25,000 bases of DNA. It comes from Theodoxus fluviatilis (Eukaryota > Mollusca > Gastropoda > Cycloneritida > Neritidae). This document shows, piece after piece, positions 17,354 through 25,000 of the stretch (the first letter of the stretch is position 1; each line of letters opens with the position of its first letter). The stretch covers positions 1 through 25,000 of the forward strand of contig JAWQFJ010014564.1 of the NCBI GenBank assembly GCA_034096865.1, given 5' to 3'. A program made the position numbers and the translations under genes. The notes beneath the pieces are model-generated. The model was given only the letters and a program-made list of their open reading frames with translations, had not been told where the DNA came from and did no database searches.

Positions 17354-17496
17354 CTGGGCTTTTTCATCCACTGCCATTATGTCTTAGCCCTTGCTGGCGT
17401 TTTGGAAGAGAAAATAATTGATGCGCTCTCGTTTGCATCGCCGCAAAACACAACCGCATTTTCAGTCTGCGTCGGACGCGGTTTCGCGAAGATAAG
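17354..17496 (+). CDS. Candidate internal exon of a multi-pass membrane protein
   Basis: Preceded by a pyrimidine-rich tract ending CCAG and followed by AAG|GTAATT. Only the phase-0 frame is open across all 143 bases. It encodes LGFFIHCHYVLALAGVL (hydrophobic), EEKIIDALSFASPQNTTAF (with an Asn-x-Thr glycosylation site) and SVCVGRGFAKI. It leaves in phase 2, exactly the phase required by the next candidate exon at 17759. A hydrophobic stretch, a polar loop with two Cys-containing sides, and then another membrane segment in the next exon suggest a small tetraspan-type protein. I do not recognise the family. Confidence 0.45.
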
Positions 17497-17683
17497 GTAA
17501 TTATTTTCTATGGATGTGAGCCCTGTTTAAGAAAGCTGCGCCTAAATATATTGTTGTACTACAAGTGAATTATCTCGAATTCGTGTGCCAGTTCCTTTCT
17601 GAAGGACAGAGCCAATTTCACGGTCCACCTATGTTTTTCCGATAAAAAGTAAGTATCACAGTTTTTGCTGCTGGTGTTGTACT

Positions 17684-17694
17684 TGTCGTCGTCG

Positions 17695-17726
<32 letters not shown>

Positions 17727-17727
17727 G
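17684..17727. repeat. (GTT)n microsatellite in presumed intron
   Basis: GTC/GTT trinucleotide tract, mostly GTT, in the short presumed intron between 17496 and 17759. The poly-Thr frame on the minus strand is an artefact. Confidence 0.93.
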
Positions 17728-17758
17728 ACATAACCACCTCCGCTGCTGTTTGTTTTAG

Positions 17759-17855
17759 CCTGATGTTTCTATTCTTGGGAACTTTGTCGTGGTTGTCGAT
17801 TCTCAACAGCGTCTTCAGTCTCTTTACTGAATACAAATATTCCTTTATGCTCTGA
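17759..17855 (+). CDS. Candidate terminal coding exon with membrane helix and stop
   Basis: Preceded by an excellent acceptor (pyrimidine-rich GCTGCTGTTTGTTTTAG). It completes the split codon from 17496 (AG+C, Ser) and then reads LMFLFLGTLSWLSILNSVF, SLFTEYKYSFML and a TGA at 17853-17855. The first about 22 residues form a clear transmembrane helix, with a short polar tail after it. The phase fit with the upstream segment over a 262-bp gap and the strong acceptor are the main support for a host gene here. No AATAAA was seen close downstream. Confidence 0.45.
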
Positions 17856-18518
17856 ATAGGAAGTTTTACATACTCTTGTTCCACACTGTCTTGTTCCGTG
17901 TGTGTGGCAGGTTTCTTTCCGGCGACATTTTCGTCACTGAGCATACAACTTTTAGTGGGATTTAGGATACTCACCCTGGTAATTTTTGTATAACGTGGAT
18001 TGGATGCACTTGAAACCGAAACATTTAAAATACTGAACTCTTTTATGTTCTATCATCAGATTCTTCGCCATGAATATACTGTACATGTGGTTTATTAGAA
18101 ATTGACAATGCACGTGCATTTCATAATTATTGATTTATATAATAAGATAGATTGTGCATTTGTTACAGTCACGGTGAGATTGTGAATGCCAGGTCACCAT
18201 GAATGAGACTAATAGTTCTGACATTGTGCAAAGTGATTGCTGCGGCCGTGTTGATAATGCTCATCATACGTTGCAGTAAACAGTACGGAAAGTCGCACCT
18301 TCTAGATTCTCAGTTGCAGGAAATGTTTAGGTTACAAGAGTGTTCGTAGCCTGGTTTGATGGTTGTAAGCAAACAACATGCCGATCTTGCAGCGACACGA
18401 ATACTGACTGGTCCTACCCTTTCTACCAGCACGGTCGACCGGGATGGGGGGCGGGCGGGCAGGAGGGAAGCGGGAGGGGTCGAGAGTATTTCGGCGGTTT
18501 GAAATTTTGCTTCATCTC
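17856..18518. other. Intergenic or 3' flank, no recognisable gene
   Basis: Contains a 14-bp perfect palindrome, AATGCACGTGCATT (18107-18120), centred on an E-box-like CACGTG. A GC-rich stretch lies at 18430-18485. No domain was recognised on either strand. Confidence 0.5.
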
Positions 18519-18590
18519 GTGTCGCCTGAGTAAACAGCCCGCGGACAACGCGATCTGCTGATTTAACCCTTGACCACCGTGGAGTTGATG
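18519..18590 (+). mobile_element. Short fragment of the LINE 5' region
   Basis: Matches 3070-3130 in the same orientation through the blocks GCCTGRG, CGCGATCTG, TGATTT and CCCTTGACCA, with indels between. It indicates a second, very short copy of the 5' region of the LINE at 3-6 kb or a relative. Confidence 0.45.
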
Positions 18591-20196
18591 GGCGCGGCCC
18601 CCCAAGATTTGAGCTGTCAGTGGACACGTTGGAAAAGTTAGAAAGGAAGGGAAGTTCCTGTAAATACTTTGTTTTGTTTTGTTTTTGCTGTGGCCCGTCG
18701 TAGACGTTGAACAAAAGCTAACGACGACACAGGGTCGCAGCCAGTATAACCTTGTCACATCTCGTCAAGAAACCCATATATTTTTCCTCGTCCCAGGGAT
18801 AGAGCCACAGCACTGCGCCTCGTACATCGTCCAACCCCAAACATGCTCGCCTAGCCTCACCTCAGGGCTTGCACATTCGCGGTCGATTTCTTCCACGATA
18901 GCGTCTGCATTCCCTGCCTTCGCTGTGATAAGCTGGTTTCTCAGGAGCGCCCCTATTAGGGTCTGCAACGAAGCTGGAAATCAGGAGTTATTGCCGCTGA
19001 TGCTCTTTCGCGCGGGGAACCAAAAAGTGGTCTCTGGTCAGTACAGAATGGCTTCAGAACGCAGTGAGAGAGTACCAAGAGGTGTTCATTTTTGTTGTGT
19101 TTGCCAGTGCTACCGTGGCTAAGTGATGGTTTATTGTCGCAGTAAGCAGGCATGAAGTGACGAAGCTAGGTTCGAGCTTGCAAGCAGATGTAACTAAATA
19201 ATGGCGTGGATCGGTGCAGTGTAGTGCTGTTGAAACTTGAATACTAGGTCTCTCTCGTTCTCAGCATTTCTGCTGCAGGAATGCAGTGCATGATTATTGA
19301 ACAGAGCTCGCGCCAACTGCATTGAGTGATTGACTCGTTAAAAATATCATTAAATGCACTCGCATATTCGTTGTTGCTGTCCTCCTCATATTTCCGTGTT
19401 CGTCTTTGTTTATCCTTTTTGTTGATGTTACGAATCGCATCTCCTTACGCGAAACGTGAAAAAATTTAAACTATAGTCTATAGGTATCAAGGCTTGACTC
19501 GCTCTTAGTCTCATTTGCTCCAGTTATGTTCTTGTTATTGGTCTTAACTAGCCGTCATAGGCTAATATTAAGCAGTAAAGCTCCATTCGTTCGTTCATTC
19601 ATTCATTCGTTCCGTCGGTCATTATGTATATTAATGCATTCGTTTGTTCGTTCATCCCCATTGTCTGCATGTACAGGTTGATGCGTCTGATATCACTCAT
19701 TAAGACAGTTCTTAACCGGGCATATCTTTGACTAGGCGAACACTTAGCTCAGAAACTTATCCTGAGAGTGAGAGTAGGTAAAGCATATATGCAAACAGTT
19801 TTCTGTCCGAACTACACAGTTACACGAGAAGCTGTCTAGTAGTGAGTACTCTGTAGCCTAACTTTTAACTTGATTCGATTTCGACGCACAACTCAATATG
19901 AATAATGTAGCAATATTCATTAACTATTGATGTACTCTACTTTGTGCTTTGAGACATTATTACCGTTTTTTAAGTACGGTGCCTATGTTTGTGTACCAGT
20001 AATCCTGAAAATGAGCGTTTTGTGTTCGAGCTGAGGACAATATGGCGGTTGGTGCGCCCTGCCAGAGCAAGCCATGGGAATACTATATATGTTTCAAAGG
20101 AAAGTGTTAGTCCGGTTAAAAACGGCCTGTTTAGCGCATATTCCCTTGTAAATGCTTGTGTTGTAGTGGCCACACACAGGTTCAACCGTGAGTCCG
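18591..20196. other. Intergenic, no recognisable gene
   Basis: About 1.6 kb with several frames of 65-150 codons on both strands, none with recognisable motifs or consistent splice signals. ATTC/GTTC short repeats occur near 19583-19660. I see no RNA gene. Confidence 0.45.
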
Positions 20197-20860
20197 TTAT
20201 GCAAGGGGGGAGGGACTTTGTGAGGAGATTGACACCCCACAGGCTGCCACAAGCTCGGGAGGGGAGTTCACGACTACTCTTATTCTCAAAACAAAATAGT
20301 TGTACAGGTCTGCATCCCGAAAATCTCCTGTCTTGAGACTGACTGGATCAGGAAGTTTTTGGCCCGATGGTGTTGTTAGTTTTGGAAACTTTGGGGCCAA
20401 AGCGTCGGCACAGTCTATGTCGGATTCCCCCGCCGATTGCTTTGTTTACCTTCAAAGCAATACAGCCCTTGACCCTTTGAATTAGGTCTGCTTTCGTGCC
20501 CGACAATGGCTGTTGCATTTCCCGTATGAACTGCTTTAATTCCGGCATACGCCATCGTTCGAAATTTGCAGTGTCCATTACCGCCATAGTTACAATAATG
20601 CAGTGTACTGACCAAGCAGGCGCGATAACTCTTGCGCTTAGCTTGTCAGGGGAAGCAACAACCCCCGTTGCAGACCCTAATAGCGTCATATGCAGTCCCC
20701 ACACGGGACTGATAGAGGCGCGTTTCCTTTCGAAAGGTGTTGTGTTCAGAGACGCGCGCTCACAGCGAGCTCCTGCGTGGACAGGTTCATTTAGGCGAAA
20801 ACCTTTGATCTTCCCAAACACTCGCCGTGAGCTCTCATCTCTAAACCTTTTTAATGCCAT
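20197..20860 (-). pseudogene. Unknown repeat-family protein with SAP-like DNA-binding motif, frameshifted
   Basis: On the minus strand a frame opens at an ATG (20860) as MALKRFRDESSRRVFGK and runs about 170 codons. At about 20430-20580 it carries WRMPELKQFIREMQQPLSGT then KADLIQRVKG, which fits the SAP motif (helix, Gly turn, Lys-Ala-Asp-Leu-Ile helix), a small DNA-binding module. Around 20427 coding character moves to another frame: DCADALAPKFPKLTTPSG, QKLPDPVSLKTGDFRDADLY and NYFVLRIR, to about 20197. This implies a one-base frameshift or a missed intron. The N-terminal part matches 12712-12865, so it belongs to a repeat family. SAP modules in N-terminal position occur in several uncharacterised invertebrate mobile-element proteins; the catalytic part is not seen here. 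Confidence 0.5.
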
Positions 20861-21578
20861 CTTGAAACGAAACACGAGCTGTTTCTCCCTTAACTGCGTT
20901 TGTCCTGTTGGTGGAGCTGCCGCGAGACGAATCGGTGCTCGAAAAAATTTTGCTGTTGAAGGAGAATTTCAACTGCAGTAAATGAACATAAATCGATACT
21001 CCCCCTGACCCCCATCTGCTTTCCAGAATTTGCAGTAGTAGCGATGCTGCATTCAGTGAATACATGGGGAGGAAACGAGTCTTACAAAGACTGTTATCTG
21101 CCGTGGAGGGTTGTGAAATAGCAATTCCGCCGTGACAGTAACTCCAGCAACCCAGTTCGCAAACCCGGGAAAGCTTTCTTCCTGAAATTGTGAGCGATAA
21201 ATTCAAGGAAGATTTCCAACCACAGAGAATAAGCGTGAGTGGCTATTTCGCCTAAATTTCCCACGACTACCTCTCTCTCCCGACTCCAGCGACGCTTTCG
21301 TTCGTAGAATGGAATGGAAACGAATTTGAGAGAGGCTTCCAGCTGCTGTGAATGGTTGTAAGATTCAGTTCCATCACTTCCTGTCGCTTTCCATTGCGTG
21401 TCATTGTCACTCTGCACGCTAGACCAGTCCAACGAGGCTGTGTGCTCAGAGAATTGGAACGCTGAATGCTGAGTCACCGCTGTTAATGGATCATTGACAC
21501 CTGGCTAGCCCACACCTGTGCTCCTGGCAGTTTGTCCCTCGTTGTCATGGAAACGTTATTTATGCAATGACAACAAAA
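20861..21578. other. Intergenic, no recognisable gene
   Basis: Minus-strand frames of about 120 codons occur (20841-21206 and 21094-21477) but lack ATG starts or known motifs. GC-rich stretches are interspersed. Nothing is supported. Confidence 0.45.
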
Positions 21579-21579
<1 letters not shown>

Positions 21580-21635
<56 letters not shown>

Positions 21636-21678
21636 GATGATGATGATGATGATGATGATGGTTTATGATGATGATGAT

Positions 21679-21760
<82 letters not shown>
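21580..21760. repeat. (GAT)n microsatellite
   Basis: Long GAT repeat with two GATT and one GGTTTAT interruptions. Poly-Met and poly-Ser/His frames are artefacts. Confidence 0.96.
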
Positions 21761-21853
21761 AATTTATTTTGACCAAATACATGAACATTTCTTTTGTGGA
21801 CTTTCACCCCAGATCGCCATTGCGCAGCTCCCAGTACCCGGTTGTACTCCTCA

Positions 21854-22088
21854 GGGCCCGTATTCACAACGGCGATTTATCGGCGATTTATTTTAACTCT
21901 GATTTATCTCTAAACTCAGACGATTCCAACTGCCTGTTCCGCTCTCCCTTGGCTGGAAACCAGTATATATAGGAAAGCGCAACCTAGGATCCTCTGACGA
22001 GCGTCCCTTATCTAACCGATCAAGATAACGCGGGGCTAGGGGATAAATCGAGTTTAAAAAGATAAATCGCCGTTGTGAATACCGGCCC
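21854..22088. mobile_element. 235-bp MITE with GTATTCACAACGGCGATT termini
   Basis: 28-bp terminal inverted repeats with one mismatch: GGGCCCGTATTCACAACG then GCGATTTATC at 21854-21881, and the complement at 22061-22088. The interior is non-coding and contains a second GGCGATTTAT block near the left end. Termini of the GGGC-GTATTCA type are common in MITEs of invertebrate genomes. The adjacent bases (TCA and AGT) give no clear target duplication, so the superfamily is not assigned. Confidence 0.8.
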
Positions 22089-23283
22089 AGTAGGAGAGGC
22101 AATGTGGTGCGCTTTTGCTCAGGGCGGGATGCAACTCTAGGATTTTTGCAGTATTGAACTCCGCATCTGTCGACACTTTGGCAACAGATGCCAGGGAAAT
22201 ATTAAGCAGGGTTCGCAGTCTTCAGGGAATGAACTGTAAGGCGATTTGAGAGCCCAGTGGGGATGAGAAGTTGCTATATAAAACCGTTGCCTGCACATCC
22301 GCCTTCCCTGGTCAGGAGGTAAGGGTGTCAACAGATGGTTGCTGGTCATTGTATTGACGTTGCCAGGGAAGCGTGCAAAAGGTTTACAACTGGCAGTTGG
22401 CCCGTGCTACGTGGAGGTGAATCAGAGACTGGAACCGTGGAATGAGAAGAATGCTAGGAGCTCTCAGACAGTCCTCCCTGACTCCTCGGCACACTCGCAC
22501 TGGGGGTCGAGGAACAATCAGGGCTAATGCGGAGACAACAACAACGCGGGCACACGACTGACCGATGATGAATATCCCTGGCTCCATTAACTGCCCCAGC
22601 GAATGTTTCAAAGCCACTGATGCGTCTGGTTTCCTGTTTCAGACCACTCGGTTAAAAGCGGCAGCCATTACTGACCCCTGACAGCGTGGCCTCCACAGCC
22701 TTTCCGTTACAGCCGCTACCGCTGAACAGCCGACGGCACCTTTGTTCCATAGAGACTGAATGCTGCCTTGTGGCAAGCCCAGTGATTGGCAGCAGGAGCA
22801 AATATGCCAAGCCACGCTCGGCTAAATGCGCAGCAGTAGAGAGAGTTAGAAGTCATTCCAGGAAATTCCGCTAGCAAGGCCGCGGGGTGGCTTCTAATGT
22901 CTTGCGTGAAATGCGGAAAGACGACAAAGAACTGAGGAAAACCCGCATTGTTGCGTTCCCACGCTTGAAAATCGAAGGCATACAAAATTGTAAAATTAAA
23001 ATCCTGTATAGTTAGATCTGTCATAAACATCAAATGCCGGATTCCCCCAATAAGAGATAAAGATCAGACAAATGATAAGAACATGTACCTTGATGGGTCG
23101 ATGATGTTTTCTGTAAACGACAACAGTACGAAGTGAGCAGTATGCCAAACAAGTGCCCATTTATGCAAGCAACCCCTATCCTATCCTGTCTTGTTACTTT
23201 GCGTTAATGAAAGGACAACTCCTAGATGTCACCAATACACATGCACCCCAAAACTGCACATGTATACAAGTGAACGCTGTTTA
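22089..23283. other. Intergenic, no recognisable gene
   Basis: Apart from the TATA/donor candidate at 22275-22324, nothing is supported. Short frames of 60-105 codons look random. Confidence 0.45.
22275..22324 (+). promoter_or_regulatory. Possible core promoter with nearby splice donor
   Basis: A consensus TATA box (TATATAAAA, 22275-22283) is followed about 35 bp later by CAGGAG|GTAAGG, a good splice donor at 22318/22319. The arrangement would give a very short non-coding first exon. Isolated TATA-like words are common, so this is weak. Confidence 0.2.
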
Positions 23284-23343
23284 TCCTGCAGTGTTACGTG
23301 ACGTCATATTACGTTACGTTAGATGACGCTGCATTGCAGGATG
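23284..23343. repeat. Imperfect hairpin containing a CRE palindrome
   Basis: ATCCTGCAGTG on the left pairs with CATTGCAGGAT on the right, and GTCAT/ATGAC extend the stem. Inside lies TGACGTCA (23299-23306), the consensus cAMP-response element, followed by three TTACG words. It could be a small MITE remnant or a regulatory site. Confidence 0.35.
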
Positions 23344-23435
23344 TCTTTCCACAGAAAGCAGTCACAACATACGGTGGGAGTCCAAATCTCAGCCGTAGGC
23401 TTTGGGGGCAGACTATTTACTGTGCTGAGAGTGAG

Positions 23436-24097
23436 GCCAGACTGAACATGAACTAAATTTTCTGTCATTGAAAATGCATTTTAAAACTTGAACCGTGGAT
23501 TGCCTGAGTGCTCATATGGCAGGAAAGATGGGACAGCATCCAGTTAGCTCTTTACCGTCAATTTCCTTTTTCTTTTCTTTTTCTCCATTTTTTTCTCCAT
23601 TTTTTCATAATGAAAGATCAAGTTTAGGGTTAGCAGAACAAAAAGAGTCTGCCGGGTGACCGTAACCACAACTTTTCTTTTTGGCCTTAAGTCACTGGGA
23701 CCTATGTTATGTTTTTGTTTTTGTTTCTTGTGTAGGGTAGGACTGAGTAGTATAAGATTGCTTAGCTTAGCTTATCTTGACGAAAGTTGAAGTAAGGTGG
23801 ATTAGGTGGAGTTAGGCTAGCTGAGTGAGATGAGGTGTTATACGTGTATGATTTTACCTTATGCTGTTGTGTCAGGCCAAAGATAATTGTGTTGTGGTTA
23901 CCGTAACCCGACTGACCCTATTTTTTTCCACCAACCCTAAACTTTTCTTTTCAATTGTGAAAAAAAAAACTTGATGGTAAACAACAAATTGCATGCTGTC
24001 CCATCTTCCCTGCTCTATTAGCACTTGGGGAATTCACTATTTCTGCAGAAAAAAGCATTTTCAACAAAAGAGAAAATTGGTTTATGCTCAACCTGGC
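23436..24097. mobile_element. About 660-bp foldback element
   Basis: The two halves are diverged reverse complements. Outer arms begin GCCAGACTGAACATG (23436) and end with the complement of GCCAGGTTGAGCAT (24097). Matching blocks run inward in order: AATTTTCT, TGAAAATGC, GAGTGCT/AAGTGCT, GGGACAGCAT (23530-23539 against about 23994), AAGTTTAGGGTT (23621 against about 23935) and GTAACCACAAC (23663 against about 23893). The unpaired centre is about 23675-23890. No coding potential is seen. It abuts the TAA microsatellite, as TEs often do. Confidence 0.75.
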
Positions 24098-24104
24098 GTT
24101 CTCT

Positions 24105-24105
<1 letters not shown>

Positions 24106-24177
<72 letters not shown>

Positions 24178-24229
24178 GTCTTTAATGCTGCTGCTGCTGC
24201 TGATAGTAATAATAATAATAATAATAATA

Positions 24230-24297
<68 letters not shown>

Positions 24298-24332
24298 ATC
24301 TTTAATAATGATAGTAATAATGATAGTAATGA

Positions 24333-24410
<78 letters not shown>

Positions 24411-24430
24411 ATTTAATAATAATAATAATG
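24106..24430. repeat. Compound (TAA)n / (CTG)n / (CTA)n microsatellite
   Basis: Long TAA tracts interrupted by six CTG triplets (about 24186-24203) and a run of CTA triplets (about 24335-24372). Poly-Asn, poly-Tyr and poly-Leu frames are artefacts. Confidence 0.97.
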
Positions 24431-24760
24431 GTTCAGGCCGACTTAATGAACTTTTTTTTCCACACCAGAGGCTAAAAACGGCCTGGTATTAAGTTGCTGT
24501 TTGGAAGTGTGCATATTAAAGTCGGCGATATTAGTATTTGTATCCTAGAAAATATATGCATCTCTTGATATCAAAATACTTGTGGGGAATTAATTTTGCG
24601 CTCATCTTGTGAATACCCATGTGCCTTAAATTGACGTTTGTTTTATAAATCTTTTAAATTTTGAGTTCATTTTAGGCGTATTGGGAAAGGGTAAAATTCC
24701 ATGCACAGAGGCCACGGAAGAGAACATTTTGCTTCCTTGGTGGAGGTTTGAACTCTCAGG
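24431..24760. other. Unique sequence before the 75-bp array, no gene seen
   Basis: AT-rich, with no recognisable domain or repeat apart from the array beginning at 24761. Confidence 0.5.
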
Positions 24761-25000
24761 GTGCTCTCCAGCATTTCTTTTGTGTGTCATTGCGTGTTGG
24801 CTGGACTTGTGAAATGTTTTACTGCCGGTGAAACAGTGCTCTCCAGCATTTCTTTTGTGTGTCACTGCGTGTTGGCTGGACTTGTGAAATGTTTTACTGC
24901 CGGTGAAACAGTGCTCTCCAGCATTTCTTTTGTGTGTCACTGCGTGTTGGCTGGACTTGTGAAATGTTTTACTGCCGGTGAAACAGTGCTCTCCAGCATT
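24761..25000. repeat. 75-bp minisatellite, at least 3.2 units, cut by window edge
   Basis: Units start with GTGCTCTCCAGCATTTC at 24761, 24836, 24911 and 24986, giving an exact 75-bp period and near identity (one T/C difference in unit 1). Because 75 is divisible by three, the minus strand stays open with a 25-residue periodic peptide (MTHKRNAGEHCFTGSKTFHK...). The array continues beyond the window, so copy number and any coding role cannot be judged. Confidence 0.95.

Noticed and set aside
17618..17974. Minus-strand frame of 118 codons with poly-Thr
   Set aside because: It begins at GTG, not ATG, includes the GTT microsatellite, and lies opposite the better-supported plus-strand exon with strong acceptor.
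19426..19438. TGTTACGAATCG, identical to the first 12 bases of the solo LTR at 4443
   Set aside because: Similarity stops after about 13 bases, so it is not enough to call an LTR.
21094..21477. Minus-strand frame of 127 codons
   Set aside because: No ATG start, no recognisable motif, no splice signals; kept as unsupported.
23993..24475. Poly-Asn/Leu/Ile frame of 160 codons
   Set aside because: Translation of TAA, CTG and CTA microsatellites.

Overview
The window looks like non-coding DNA from a eukaryotic, probably metazoan genome. My best guess is a marine mollusc; that is an inference from the overall style (dense di-, tri- and tetranucleotide repeats, minisatellites, RTE-like and CR1-like LINE relics, Ty3/Gypsy relics, Tigger-like and Mutator-like DNA transposons). 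No single gene proves it. There are no bacterial operons, ribosome binding sites, CRISPR arrays, rRNAs or convincing tRNAs. Most long open frames are produced by microsatellites and minisatellites.

Layout. 1-3.0 kb: simple repeats, one small inverted-repeat element and a 17-bp minisatellite. 3.07-6.44 kb: one plus-strand LINE with an open endonuclease domain and most of its reverse transcriptase deleted. It is split by three later insertions: a solo LTR, a near-perfect 255-bp palindrome and a short inverted-repeat element. 6.5-8.1 kb: a 722-bp MITE followed by an LTR-like promoter/polyA unit. 8.2-9.1 kb: microsatellites. 9.15-15.5 kb: a nested transposon cluster. Two copies of one Mutator-like foldback element (9552-10594 and 14197-15490) lie in opposite orientation, each with its own 9-10-bp target duplication. 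The left copy sits inside another inverted-repeat element related to the one at 0.4 kb. The right copy holds a Tigger/pogo remnant with an intact reading frame for only the DNA-binding half of a transposase. Between the copies are a broken Ty3/Gypsy element, a 15-unit 33-bp minisatellite, and two LINE 3' ends.

16.4-17.9 kb: the best candidate for host coding sequence, a set of short plus-strand segments bounded by good splice signals. Two of them join in frame and encode hydrophobic stretches of a putative multi-pass membrane protein. 18-21.6 kb: mostly featureless, with a short LINE 5' fragment and a minus-strand coding relic containing a SAP-like motif; its N-terminal part also occurs at 12.7 kb. 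21.6-25 kb: GAT and TAA microsatellites, a 235-bp MITE, a 660-bp foldback element and a 75-bp minisatellite running off the window edge.

The elements do not form a pathway; they record successive insertions. The most informative items are the inverted foldback pair with the DNA-binding-only Tigger protein, the layered LINE, the duplicated unknown coding fragment with the SAP motif, and the putative membrane-protein exons. All calls come from reading the sequence alone; no database search was possible.
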